A DNA stretch of 64,000 nt from Hartmannibacter diazotrophicus (GTDB lineage: Bacteria; Pseudomonadota; Alphaproteobacteria; Rhizobiales; Pleomorphomonadaceae). Under the pieces are notes generated by a model. It saw nothing but the letters and a program-made list of their open reading frames with translations. It made no database searches and was not told the origin of the DNA. Below are positions 1-8,353 of this stretch, in pieces (the first letter of the stretch is position 1; every line of letters begins with the position of its first letter). Made by a program: the position numbers and the translations under genes. The stretch covers positions 2,726,550 to 2,790,549 of the forward strand of contig NZ_LT960614.1 of the NCBI RefSeq assembly GCF_900231165.1. The letters are read 5' to 3'.

Positions 1-163
1 CTGCACGCTCTTCAAGCTCGCCGACGACATCGACAAGGCATACGCGAAAGCCTTCGCCGAGGCGACCGAACGCGGCGTCGAGACACTGATCTACCGCTGC
101 GACATCACGCCCGAGGAAATCAGGGCGTCCACACGCCTCGACTTCGTCGTCCCGAGCGTCTGA
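1..163 (+). CDS. sfsA: SfsA C-terminal end (partial, 5' truncated by window)
   Basis: Reading begins at base 2 and gives about 53 residues before a TGA at 161-163. The tail has an Asp-Lys-Ala-Tyr segment, then GVETLIYRCDITPEEI, which matches the C-terminal end of the SfsA (sugar fermentation stimulation) DNA-binding/nuclease-like family as I know it. The order sfsA then map then radC is common in Hyphomicrobiales and supports the call. The N-terminal part lies outside the window, so nothing can be said about start or regulation. Confidence 0.72.
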   Translation, partial: CTLFKLADDIDKAYAKAFAEATERGVETLIYRCDITPEEIRASTRLDFVVPSV

Positions 164-589
164 GAGCAACCGTCCGGGCATTGCCTGTGCTTCCCGCTTG
201 CAGGCACGATGGCGCAAGCAACGCGGCTCTGCGCAAGTCTTCGTGGCGGATGACATACGCGTTTCTCCGCAACGGAGCGGAAAGGGCCATCATTTGCATG
301 CAAAGCTTTCGAAATGGCTTTATAAGGCAAGGCTGGTGAAGATACGTTAGTTTGTTGCTGGGGTTTGCGGCTGGCAGCGGGGTCTCCTTTCCGGCAATCG
401 CCGAAATGTCCGAAAGAACGCGAACTCTTGCAGAATGCCAGCCTGCTTCCCATTCAGTAGAATGCGTCCCGGATCAGGTCGATGCGACGCCGAAGTCCGT
501 TGTCAGGACGGCCGGTGCAAGATGAATTGAGGATTGCGCGTCCGCGTTGAGGCCGGATGCGCATTTCGAAAATCGCCAAGAGGTTATTG
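164..589. other. Intergenic region upstream of map
   Basis: About 425 bases between sfsA and map. A short AT-richer patch near 290-350 could hold the map promoter, but no convincing -35/-10 pair was identified. No gene with a plausible start and family match was found on either strand. Confidence 0.5.
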
Positions 590-1423
590 ATGGTCAGCTA
601 CGTCACCGCAGAAGCAGCTCCGCTTCGCAACACCGGCAGCATCAGGCTCTATGGGGCCGAGGGCTTCGCCGGCATGCACCGGGCTGGCCGTCTCGTCGCC
701 GAATGCCTCGATGCGCTCGTCGATGTCGTGGAACCCGGCCTTCCGACCCAGGTCATCGACGATTTCGTGCGCGACTTCGCCCTGAAGAACAACGCCCTGC
801 CGGCAACGCTCAACTATCGCGGCTACACCAAATACACCTGTACCTCGATCAACCACGTGGTCTGCCACGGCATTCCCAACGACAAGCCCCTGCGTGACGG
901 CGACATCGTCAACATCGACGTCACGCTGATCGTCGACGGCTGGCATGGCGACGCCAGCCGCATGTATGCCGTCGGCGGCCTGAAGCGTGCATCCGAGCGG
1001 TTGATCGACGTCACCTATGAATCGCTCCTTCGCGGCATCAAGGCGGTCAAGCCCGGCAACACGACCGGCGACATCGGCGCCGCGATCCAGACCTATGTCG
1101 AGGGCGAGCGCTGCTCCGTGGTTCAGGATTTCTGCGGCCATGGCGTCGGCCAGCTGTTCCACGACGCGCCCAACATCCTTCACTACGGGCGCCCCGGCAG
1201 CGGCGTGGAGCTGAAGCCCGGCATGATCTTCACCATCGAACCGATGGTCAATCTCGGCCGGCCGCATGTGAAGGTGCTCTCCGACGGCTGGACCGCCGTG
1301 ACGCGCGACCGCTCGCTGTCGGCCCAGTTCGAGCATTCCGTCGGCGTGACGGAAACCGGCTGCGAAATCTTCACGCTCTCGCCAAAGGGGCTCGACAAGC
1401 CGACCGCCCCGGCTGCACGGTAA
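590..1423 (+). CDS. map: Type I methionine aminopeptidase
   Basis: Removes the initiator methionine from nascent cytosolic proteins. The 277-residue product carries the pita-bread metallopeptidase signatures: the metal-binding Asp pair in [33 protein letters not shown] with the metal His, TIEPMV with a metal Glu, and QFEHSVGVT with the last Glu. The start at 590 ([12 protein letters not shown]) was chosen over an in-frame ATG at 557 because AGG at 581-583 sits 6 bases upstream, and because rhizobial Map proteins begin with a similar MVNYVEAE-type sequence. It is followed by radC, as in related genomes. Confidence 0.93.
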   Translation: MVSYVTAEAAPLRNTGSIRLYGAEGFAGMHRAGRLVAECLDALVDVVEPGLPTQVIDDFVRDFALKNNALPATLNYRGYTKYTCTSINHVVCHGIPNDKPLRDGDIVNIDVTLIVDGWHGDASRMYAVGGLKRASERLIDVTYESLLRGIKAVKPGNTTGDIGAAIQTYVEGERCSVVQDFCGHGVGQLFHDAPNILHYGRPGSGVELKPGMIFTIEPMVNLGRPHVKVLSDGWTAVTRDRSLSAQFEHSVGVTETGCEIFTLSPKGLDKPTAPAAR

Positions 1424-1530
1424 GCTCTCCCGGAAGGCCGCAGAATCGGTGTCCGAGCCCGTTTGCGGGCGACGCGGTGCCAATGGCGGCCCCGTCCGAT
1501 CGAAGGCAACAGCCCGGCCATGGAGAGAGG

Positions 1531-2235
1531 ATGAGCGGCTTCGACGACAGCGGCAAGACCAACCTGCCGCACTATCACGGTCACCGTGATCGCCTGAGGG
1601 CCCGCTTTCGAGAGCACGGCGCCGACGCCATTGCCGATTACGAGCTGCTGGAACTGCTGCTCTTTCGCTCGATCCCCCGCCAGGACACAAAGCCGATCGC
1701 CAAGGCGCTCTTGCAGGCCTTCGGATCCTTCGCCCAGGTTCTCGGCGCGCCGGAACAGCGGCTGAAATCGATCCCCGGGGTCGGTGACGCGGTGGTCACC
1801 GATCTGAAGCTGATGCACGCCGCCACCCAGCGCATGATTCGAGGCGAACTCAAGGGCCGGACCGTGCTGAGTTCGTGGTCGAGCGTCATCGACTACTGCC
1901 GCACGGCAATGATCTTCGAGGAGAAGGAGCAGTTCCGCATCCTCTTTCTCGACAAGAAGAATGCCCTCATCGTCGACGAGGTGCAGCAGGTCGGAACGGT
2001 CGACCACACACCGGTCTATCCGCGCGAGGTGGTCAAACGCGCGCTGGAACTTTCCGCCACGGCGCTCATTCTTGTTCATAACCATCCTTCGGGCGACCCG
2101 ACGCCGTCGCGCGCGGACATCCAGATGACCAAGCAGATCATCGATGTCGCCAAGCCGCTCGGCATTTCGGTCCACGACCACATCATCGTCGGGCGTGAGG
2201 GACACGCGAGTCTGAAGGGGCTGCAACTGATATAA
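1531..2235 (+). CDS. radC: RadC family JAB-domain protein
   Basis: The N-terminal half has a helix-hairpin-helix segment ([13 protein letters not shown]). The C-terminal half has the MPN/JAMM motif [14 protein letters not shown], with the metal-binding His-x-His, Ser and Asp intact. The family was named for DNA repair in E. coli, but its biochemical role is unsettled; the JAMM site suggests a metallo-hydrolase. The start at 1531 (MSGFDDSG) has GGAG at 1522-1525; an in-frame ATG at 1477 would add 18 residues and has no visible ribosome site. Length about 234 aa is normal for the family. Confidence 0.9.
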   Translation: MSGFDDSGKTNLPHYHGHRDRLRARFREHGADAIADYELLELLLFRSIPRQDTKPIAKALLQAFGSFAQVLGAPEQRLKSIPGVGDAVVTDLKLMHAATQRMIRGELKGRTVLSSWSSVIDYCRTAMIFEEKEQFRILFLDKKNALIVDEVQQVGTVDHTPVYPREVVKRALELSATALILVHNHPSGDPTPSRADIQMTKQIIDVAKPLGISVHDHIIVGREGHASLKGLQLI

Positions 2236-2607
2236 ACGCAGGCATTACCCGACGAAAAAACAGGCTGATCGGGAGACGAAGACGCACAAATGCAAGGCAA
2301 CTTCGAAAAAAAGTCCGAAAAAACAAATATCCGAATGCCTAATCGGAGCCCTTGCGTCCGATCATGTTTTGCCGGTTAGAATAGACACTGATCACGGCCC
2401 CGTTGCCGAGCGGCAACGAGGCCGGGCGGTCACCGATCGAGAAAGTATCGCCAGCGGTTCGGCATTTGGCCGGCAGGCGGGCGACGATCGGAGACCACCG
2501 ACTGGAGGCTCCTTCGCCGGAGACTTCGGCCTGGTTCCAACAACTCGTACCTTGGCGTTGCGTCAGCCGGGCTGAACCCGGGGCGGTCGCCAATCAGGAG
2601 GCAGGGG
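2236..2607. other. Intergenic region before the Anbu operon
   Basis: About 370 bases. It is AT-rich around 2280-2350 (runs of A, then AAACAAATATCC), where the Anbu operon promoter probably lies, and GC-rich after that. A strong ribosome site AGGAGG is at 2596-2601. No gene is supported here. Confidence 0.45.
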
Positions 2608-4068
2608 ATGGCAGGATCGGTGTTCGACGAGATGTCCGGCATCGACGGGGCGTGCAGGCCCGCGTACGAGATGATCAAACCCTGGCTCGAGAATTCAGAC
2701 CCAGCCTTCTTGAAGCAGCGACAACAGGAAGCCGAATTTCTCTTCCGCCGTGTCGGCATCACCTTCGCAGTCTATGGCGACGCCGCCGCGGAGGAGCGCA
2801 TCATCCCCTTCGATATCGTGCCGCGTGTCCTGACCGGGTCCGAGTGGCAGAAGATGTCGAAAGGCCTCGTCCAGCGCGTCAAGGCGCTGAACATGTTCCT
2901 TGCTGATGTCTACGGCAAAGGGGAAGTCATCAAGGCTGGCATCATCCCCCCGGATCTCATCTACCAGAACCCGGCCTTCCAGCCCGAGATGGTCGGCTTC
3001 AAGCTGCCGCACGATATCTTCGTCCAGATCGCCGGCATCGACATCATCCGCACCGACGACCAGGACTTCTACGTCCTGGAGGACAACGCGCGCACCCCCT
3101 CCGGCGTGTCCTACATGCTGGAAAACCGCGACGTCATGATGCGGCTGTTCCCGGACCTCTTCGCCGATCACCAGATCCGGCCGGTCGAGAACTATCCCGA
3201 CGAACTGCTCGCGACCCTGCGCTCCGTCGCGCCCTATTCGGCGCCGGCCGAGCCGACGGTCGCTCTCTTGACCCCCGGCCCCTTCAACAGCGCCTATTAC
3301 GAGCATTCCTTCCTCGCCGACCGTCTCGGCGTCGAACTCGTCGAGGGCCGCGACCTCTTCGTCAAGGACAACGTCGTCTACATGCGCACGACCCAGGGGC
3401 CGAAGCGCGTCGACGTCATCTATCGCCGTCTCGACGACGACTTCCTCGACCCCCTCGCCTTCCGGCCGGATTCGATGCTGGGCGTGCCCGGCCTGATCAG
3501 CGCCTATCGCGCCGGCAACGTGACGCTCGCCAACGCCGTCGGCACCGGCGTCGCCGACGACAAGGCCGTCTACACCTACATGCCGGACATCGTTCGCTTC
3601 TATCTCGGCGAGGAGCCGATCCTGAAGAACGTCCCGACCTGGCGCTGCCGCGAGCCGGATTCGCTCAAATACGTGCTCGAGCACCTCTCCGAACTCGTGG
3701 TCAAGGAAGTCCACGGCTCCGGCGGCTACGGCATGCTCGTCGGCCCGAAGTCGGATAAGGCAACGATCGAGAAATTCGCCGCCAAGCTCAAGAGCGCGCC
3801 GGACGACTTCATCGCCCAGCCGACGCTGGCGCTTTCCAGCTGCCCGACCTTCGTCGGCGAGGGCATTGCCCCGCGCCACGTCGACCTTCGCCCTTTCGTT
3901 CTCTCCGGCGCCGACCGCGTCCGCATCGTACCGGGAGGCCTCACGCGCGTGGCCCTGAAGGAAGGCTCGCTGGTCGTCAACTCCAGCCAGGGCGGAGGAA
4001 CCAAGGATACCTGGGTGATCGAGGAAAACGGCAAGGCTGCGCCGCCGCAATCGCAAAGCCAGGAATAA
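2608..4068 (+). CDS. Circularly permuted ATP-grasp protein (type 2; DUF404/DUF407)
   Basis: The 486-residue protein has the hallmarks of the circularly permuted ATP-grasp family: RVKALNMFLADVYG near residues 90-105, LEDNARTPSGVSYMLENR, GVELVEGRDLFV, and VVKEVHGSGGYGMLVGP as the nucleotide-binding loop. ATP-grasp enzymes join a carboxylate to an amine through an acyl-phosphate, so peptide-bond or amide formation is the expected chemistry; the substrate is unknown. AGGAGG lies 6 bases upstream of the ATG. It is first of four genes (alpha-E protein at 4102, transglutaminase-fold protein at 5053, Anbu peptidase at 6074), an arrangement known from many proteobacteria and proposed to be a peptide synthesis or tagging system. 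Confidence 0.9.
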   Translation: MAGSVFDEMSGIDGACRPAYEMIKPWLENSDPAFLKQRQQEAEFLFRRVGITFAVYGDAAAEERIIPFDIVPRVLTGSEWQKMSKGLVQRVKALNMFLADVYGKGEVIKAGIIPPDLIYQNPAFQPEMVGFKLPHDIFVQIAGIDIIRTDDQDFYVLEDNARTPSGVSYMLENRDVMMRLFPDLFADHQIRPVENYPDELLATLRSVAPYSAPAEPTVALLTPGPFNSAYYEHSFLADRLGVELVEGRDLFVKDNVVYMRTTQGPKRVDVIYRRLDDDFLDPLAFRPDSMLGVPGLISAYRAGNVTLANAVGTGVADDKAVYTYMPDIVRFYLGEEPILKNVPTWRCREPDSLKYVLEHLSELVVKEVHGSGGYGMLVGPKSDKATIEKFAAKLKSAPDDFIAQPTLALSSCPTFVGEGIAPRHVDLRPFVLSGADRVRIVPGGLTRVALKEGSLVVNSSQGGGTKDTWVIEENGKAAPPQSQSQE

Positions 4069-4101
4069 GCAAGCCGCGAAGGTCGTGACCGGAGAAAAAC
4101 A

Positions 4102-5046
4102 ATGCTGTTGAGTCGCCACGCCGACAATCTTTTCTGGCTTGCCCGCTACATGGAGCGCGCCGAAAACGCGGCAAGAATCCTGGAAACCGCCTCCCGGCTG
4201 GCCTCGGTTCCGAACGGCAATTCCGTCGATCGGAACGAATGGCTGACCGCCGTCGAGGCAACGGGCTGCGCCGGCGCCTTCGACGGCAATCCGAGTCTGG
4301 CGACGCCCTCCGCCGTCATCGATTTCCTGGCCTTTTCACCTGAAAACCCGTCGTCGATCCGCTCCTGCTTCGAAATGGCGCGCAACAATGCCCGCTCGGT
4401 CCGCACGGCACTGACGATCGACGTCTGGGAAAGCATCAACTCCACCTGGCTGGAACTGAAGCGCTATCGCAATGGTGGCATGTCGCGCCAGGAACTCGGC
4501 ACGTTCCTCAATTTCGTCAAGGAAGCCTCGCTGCGCTTCGACGGCTCCGCCTACCGGACGATGCTGCGCAACGACAGCTACTATTTCCTGCGTCTCGGCT
4601 CCTATATCGAGCGCGCCGATTTCTCCGCCCGTCTGCTGAAGAGCCGCAGCCATCTCTTCGACGAAAGCCACGAGACGGTGAGCGGCAGCCTGGAATACTA
4701 CCAGCTCTCCTCCATCCTGCGCTCCGTCTCGTCGCTGACGAGCTATCACTGGGTCTACCGCGAGAGCCTGAGGCCTCACCTCGTCGCCGATCTCATGATC
4801 ATGCGCGAGGAGATGCCGCGCTCGCTGGCGAGCTGCTACGAGAACATCACCCGCTTCCTCGACAACCTGGCGCGCGACTACGGGCGGCACGGCAAGAGCC
4901 AGCGAGCGGCGCGCACGATGCTCAGCCGTCTGGAAGAGGCCGACATGGCCGCCCTCACCAAGTCCGGCCTCGATGGCTTCCTGGAGGAGTTCATCGCCGA
5001 GAACAGCAAGCTCGGCATGGCAATCGGCGAGCAGTATCTGGGGTGA
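4102..5046 (+). CDS. Alpha-E domain protein (DUF403)
   Basis: Begins MLLSRHADNLFWLARYMERAENAARIL, the standard N-terminus of the all-helical alpha-E family, and is 314 aa, the usual length. Later segments typical of the family include DNLARDYGRHG and SYIERADFSARLLKSR. The biochemical role is unknown; the family almost always sits beside circularly permuted ATP-grasp and transglutaminase genes, so a structural or regulatory part in that system is inferred. It starts 33 bases after the ATP-grasp stop, with GGAG at 4091-4094, and ends 6 bases before the next gene, so co-transcription and translational coupling are likely. Confidence 0.92.
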   Translation: MLLSRHADNLFWLARYMERAENAARILETASRLASVPNGNSVDRNEWLTAVEATGCAGAFDGNPSLATPSAVIDFLAFSPENPSSIRSCFEMARNNARSVRTALTIDVWESINSTWLELKRYRNGGMSRQELGTFLNFVKEASLRFDGSAYRTMLRNDSYYFLRLGSYIERADFSARLLKSRSHLFDESHETVSGSLEYYQLSSILRSVSSLTSYHWVYRESLRPHLVADLMIMREEMPRSLASCYENITRFLDNLARDYGRHGKSQRAARTMLSRLEEADMAALTKSGLDGFLEEFIAENSKLGMAIGEQYLG

Positions 5047-5052
5047 TTTCGA

Positions 5053-5868
5053 ATGTCGATGCGATTCAGCGTGACCCACGAGATCACGACCACCTTCACC
5101 AAGCCCGCAAGCTACGTGCTCCAGAAGCTGCGGCTGAGCCCGCGCACCCACGGCGGCCAGTATGTGCGCGACTGGCGCATCACGGTCGATCATGACTGCA
5201 CGATCGAGAAGTTCACCGACAGCTTCGTCAACCACTCGCACATCTTCACGCTGGATGGCCCGGTCGAGAGCGTGACCGTGATCGCCTCCGGCGATCTCGA
5301 CGTTGATGACACCAACGGCGTTGTCGAGCGCAGCCCCCGCAAGCTGCCGCTCGGCCTCTACCTGCGCACCACCCCCCTGACGGATGCGGACGAGGCGATC
5401 ACGGAGCTTGCCGAGACCGCAACGAAAGAGGCCGAAACGCCGCTCGAGCGGGCTCATGCCCTGATGGGGCTGCTGGCCGGCAAACTGGAAGACGCCGACG
5501 AGATGGCCAATCCGGCCGATGTCGCGCCGGCAGCCAAGGTCCTTGCCGACGGCAAGGCCTCGTCGACCGATGCCGCCCATGTCTTCGTGACCGCCTCGCG
5601 CCTCATGGATCTGCCGTCCCGGCTCGTGTCCGGCTACATGTACGACGAGGAACACCCCGGACGCGGCAGCCGGAGCTGGGCCGAATGCTATATCGAGGAT
5701 CTTGGCTGGGTCGGCTTCGATCCCCTGCTGGATCGCTGCCCGACCGACGCCTACATGCGCGTCGCCTGCGGCCTCGACTGGCTTGGAGCCTGCCCGCTGC
5801 GCGGCTCGTCCACGGGGCTCGGCGACAGTCACGCCGCCAGCCATGTGACAATCGCCCGCCTGCGCTGA
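5053..5868 (+). CDS. Transglutaminase-fold protein, apparently catalytically dead
   Basis: The 271-residue protein has an N-terminal beta-rich region and a C-terminal transglutaminase-like domain ending in DLGWVGFDPL and CPTDAYMRVACGLDWLGACPLRG, typical of the family in Anbu operons. The catalytic Cys normally lies in a GVCQDxAH motif, but here the matching stretch reads ASSTDAAH with Ser171 in its place. The catalytic His of SHAWAE is replaced by Arg207 in SRSWAE. Only the Asp (Asp223 in GFDP) remains. The reading frame is otherwise intact, so this looks like a retained non-enzymatic or repurposed member, not a decaying gene. It starts 6 bases after the alpha-E stop. Confidence 0.85.
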   Translation: MSMRFSVTHEITTTFTKPASYVLQKLRLSPRTHGGQYVRDWRITVDHDCTIEKFTDSFVNHSHIFTLDGPVESVTVIASGDLDVDDTNGVVERSPRKLPLGLYLRTTPLTDADEAITELAETATKEAETPLERAHALMGLLAGKLEDADEMANPADVAPAAKVLADGKASSTDAAHVFVTASRLMDLPSRLVSGYMYDEEHPGRGSRSWAECYIEDLGWVGFDPLLDRCPTDAYMRVACGLDWLGACPLRGSSTGLGDSHAASHVTIARLR

Positions 5869-6073
5869 TTTTGCCGGGTAACGAAATCACCCTATTTAAT
5901 TCGCCGGCTAATTTCTTGACGATTTCGGCCACTCTCAATCGCCCGGCGAAATTATCTGTCCTTTCCAGAGACGAATTTCATCTTCCGCTAATGCAGATGA
6001 GCGCCATAATCTGCGCGGCGAATCCGGCTCCTGTCGAGACGGAATGGGCATCGGCTGGAGAAGCGCACGCATC

Positions 6074-6814
6074 ATGACGTATTGTGTCGGCATCCTCGTC
6101 AAGGAGGGGCTCGTGATGATCGGTGACACGCGCACCAACGCCGGGCTCGACAATGTTGCGACCTTCCGCAAGCTGCATGTCTTTGAGCGCCCCGGCGAAC
6201 GCATGGTCGCCGTTGCGAGCGCCGGCAATCTGGCGGTGACCCAGGCGATCCTGTCCCTGATCCAGGAGGGCTTCAAGCCCGATCCCGATGGCCCGATCGA
6301 GACGATCTGGACCCAGCCGTCAATGTTCCGCACCGCCCAGTTCCTCGGCCAGGCCGTGCGCGAGGTCTACCGCGTCGACGGACCGTCGCTGGAACAGAAC
6401 GGCTCCAGTTTCGAGGTGTCCCTGCTTCTCGGCGGCCAGACCGCCGGCGGACGCCTGCGCCTCTTCATGATCTACCGGGCAGGCAATTTCATCGAGGCAA
6501 CCGAGGACACACCCTATCTCCAGATCGGTGAGCACAAATACGGCAAGCCGATCCTCGACCGCGCCATCACCTTCAACACCTGCATGGAAGATGCGCTGAA
6601 GATCGGGCTCATCTCGATGGATTCGACCATGCGCTCCAATCTCGGCGTCGGCATGCCCATCGACTTCATCACCGTACGCCGTGATGCCATCAAGCATGAC
6701 ATCCTCTACAGGATCGAGGCGGGCGAACCCTATTACCACGACCTCAGGGAGCGCTGGTCGGCCGCCCTGCGCAAGGCGCACCAGAATATCCCGCGTCCGC
6801 CCTATCAGGGGTGA
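6074..6814 (+). CDS. Anbu (BPH) proteasome-like peptidase
   Basis: Predicted Ntn-hydrolase related to HslV and 20S proteasome beta subunits. The start at 6074 gives MTYCVGILVKEGLVMIGDTRTNAG, where removal of Met exposes Thr as the expected N-terminal nucleophile, as in known Anbu proteins. An in-frame ATG at 6044 would bury this Thr and is therefore rejected, although no strong ribosome site sits close to 6074 (GGAG at 6057-6060 is rather far). Length of 246 aa is normal. Other matches are FRKLHVFE, VASAGNLAVTQA and GEHKYGKPILDRAI. It is separated from the transglutaminase-fold gene by about 205 bases, so it may have its own promoter. Confidence 0.9.
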   Translation: MTYCVGILVKEGLVMIGDTRTNAGLDNVATFRKLHVFERPGERMVAVASAGNLAVTQAILSLIQEGFKPDPDGPIETIWTQPSMFRTAQFLGQAVREVYRVDGPSLEQNGSSFEVSLLLGGQTAGGRLRLFMIYRAGNFIEATEDTPYLQIGEHKYGKPILDRAITFNTCMEDALKIGLISMDSTMRSNLGVGMPIDFITVRRDAIKHDILYRIEAGEPYYHDLRERWSAALRKAHQNIPRPPYQG

Positions 6815-6823
6815 GATTCGGCG

Positions 6824-7285
6824 TCACTGCTGGAGCGAGGGATTGGGATTGACCGCCTGCATGCGCCGCACATAGGCGATTATGGCATCCACCTGCCCGG
6901 GGGAAAGACCCTGAATGGGCGGCATCGGCAACCAGCCCCCCTGCGTTGCCTCAGCGCCGCGCTCCACCGCACGGCGGTAGTCGTCATCAGGCATGACGCG
7001 GTAGCGGTCGACAAGCAGCGAGGGCCCGGTTGCGCGCCCGGTCAGGGTCAGTCCATGGCAGTCGGAGCAGGCCTGCGCGAAGGCCAGCGCCCCGAGCTTC
7101 TGCTGCTCATTGAGGCGCGGGGGTACGACGACCGGTCCGCTCACCTCGATCTCGGGCGCCGAAGGTGCGGAAGGCTCCTGTCGGTGAAGAGCCCTTTGCA
7201 GGGAGACGATCGCAATCCCGGCAATCATGATGCCGATATAGAGCGGAAGAAATTTGCGCCCCGATCCTTTGCGCCCCGATCCCAT
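6824..7285 (-). CDS. Small membrane-anchored c-type cytochrome
   Basis: About 153 aa. An N-terminal hydrophobic segment (FLPLYIGIMIAGIAIVSL) should act as a membrane anchor or uncleaved signal. The periplasmic part has one CSDCH haem-binding motif, and a Met in WLPMPPIQGLS is a plausible sixth ligand. The start ATG at 7285 lies 5 bases after the cueR stop and has GAGGG just upstream inside the end of cueR, so the two are translationally coupled. Linkage to a copper regulator suggests a link to copper stress or copper-dependent electron transfer, but this is inference. It converges on the Anbu gene with a 9-base gap. Confidence 0.82.
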   Translation of the reverse strand: MGSGRKGSGRKFLPLYIGIMIAGIAIVSLQRALHRQEPSAPSAPEIEVSGPVVVPPRLNEQQKLGALAFAQACSDCHGLTLTGRATGPSLLVDRYRVMPDDDYRRAVERGAEATQGGWLPMPPIQGLSPGQVDAIIAYVRRMQAVNPNPSLQQ

Positions 7286-7290
7286 GACCC

Positions 7291-7677
7291 TCAGCCCGAC
7301 GCGATGTCGTCGAGGATCGGACAGTCGGGACGATTGTCCCCGTGGCAAGCCGAGACCAGACGCTTGAGCGTCTGGCGCATGGCCGACAGCTCCGCCATCT
7401 TGGCCTCGATATCGGTAATGCGGGCAAGGGCCAGCGACTTCACGTCGGCGCTGGCCCGCGAGCGATCCTCGTAGAGCGACAGCAGTTGCCGGCAGTCCTC
7501 GATGGAAAAGCCGAGCCCGCGCGCGCGGTGCAGGAACCGCAGCTTGTGGACGTCGTCCTCGCCATAGTCACGATAGCCGTTGTTGCGCCGCGCGGGCGAT
7601 ATCAGCCCGATATCTTCATAATACCGGATGGTTTTCGCCGGCAGACCGGACTGTTCGGCGGCCGCGCCGATATTCAT
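7291..7677 (-). CDS. cueR: CueR-type MerR copper-responsive regulator
   Basis: The 128-residue protein starts MNIGAAAEQSGLPAKTIRYYE, the classic MerR winged helix with the KTIRYYE recognition segment, followed by a dimerisation coiled coil. Near the C-terminus it has CHGDNRPDC, a Cys-x7-Cys pair matching the Cu(I)-binding cysteines of CueR, so Cu(I)/Ag(I) sensing is expected. The start was set by the AGGAG at 7682-7686 (minus strand) and by family length. A dyad 29 bases upstream may be its own operator. The target that CueR usually controls, a copper-exporting P-type ATPase, is not in this window. Confidence 0.88.
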   Translation of the reverse strand: MNIGAAAEQSGLPAKTIRYYEDIGLISPARRNNGYRDYGEDDVHKLRFLHRARGLGFSIEDCRQLLSLYEDRSRASADVKSLALARITDIEAKMAELSAMRQTLKRLVSACHGDNRPDCPILDDIASG

Positions 7678-7705
7678 ACCGCTCTCCTGCCTGATGTTGG
7701 CCAAG

Positions 7706-7734
7706 CCCCTTACCAGCCGATGCGGCTGGAAGGG
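7706..7734 (-). promoter_or_regulatory. Dyad upstream of cueR, possible CueR operator
   Basis: An inverted repeat with perfect 7-base arms (CCAGCCG at 7713-7719 and CGGCTGG at 7723-7729, 3-base loop), extended by CCCCTT and AAGGG on the outside. MerR regulators bind dyads between stretched -35 and -10 boxes, and the CCTTCCAG part resembles known CueR sites. No convincing -10 box was found on the cueR side, so the assignment is tentative; it could also be a leader hairpin. Confidence 0.4.
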
Positions 7735-7849
7735 ACCTGTCTTTGAAATAGCCATCCACAGGCAGGAATACCAGAGCAACGCGCCCTCGCCGCGGCAAGG
7801 CCGCCTCGCCACGGGCGCGGTGCATCGTTGAGCGCTACAGGGACCGGGA

Positions 7850-8119
7850 TCAGTGCAGCATGTAGTCCGCGTCGAACGCCCGCCATTCATTGGGGCCGAT
7901 CAGGCGCTTGTGGCCGACCTGCACGGAATGCAGTGGGCCTTCCAGCTTTTCCTGCCAGAAATCGAGGAAACGGCGCAGTTCGGGAAATTCCGGTGCAAGG
8001 TCGTAGTGCTGCCAGACATAGCTTTGCAGGATCGCCGGAAAATCGGGAAGGCGATAGAGAATCTTGGCAGTCGTCAAACCGTAGCCGTCAATCTGACGAA
8101 GGAAATCGCTGGAAACCAT
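7850..8119 (-). CDS. usg: Usg family protein
   Basis: The 89-residue product (MVSSDFLRQIDGYGLTTA at the start, then ILYRLPDFPAILQSYVWQ and GPLHSVQVGHKRLIGPNEW) matches the small alphaproteobacterial Usg family, named from its position near tryptophan genes in some species. Its function is unknown; no trp genes are near here. The start at 8119 was chosen for the AAAGGAG ribosome site just upstream and because conserved Usg proteins begin at this MVSSDF; the upstream in-frame extension looks like non-coding sequence. It lies upstream of cueR on the same strand but about 170 bases away. Confidence 0.82.
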   Translation of the reverse strand: MVSSDFLRQIDGYGLTTAKILYRLPDFPAILQSYVWQHYDLAPEFPELRRFLDFWQEKLEGPLHSVQVGHKRLIGPNEWRAFDADYMLH

Positions 8120-8353
8120 GCCCTGCTCCTTTGCCGTTGCTGTGTGCGTCGGCCGGCGCATGATCGGCGATCGGGAGGCCCCGCTTCAAAGCGATCCTGT
8201 TCCGGCGCACCCCTGGTCCGAAGAGCAGTTCCACTCCAGCGCTCCCGCACCAAGGGGGACACGAGTCATTAAAGACAATGACAGAAGCAGAGTCACAGGA
8301 ATATTTTAACGGATTACGAATTTTATGATGTCGGAACAATATGTTAGCAGCGA

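Noticed and set aside
557-589. Alternative earlier start for map at 557
   Set aside because: No ribosome site, and the extra residues do not match rhizobial Map proteins; the ATG at 590 has AGG six bases upstream.
584-1690. Long minus-strand open frame under map and radC
   Set aside because: It is the complement of a high-GC gene; composition is Arg/Ala/Gly-rich with no motif, and map/radC are clearly real.
2695-4119. Long open frame opposite the ATP-grasp gene
   Set aside because: Shadow frame typical of high-GC DNA; no start signal or family features.
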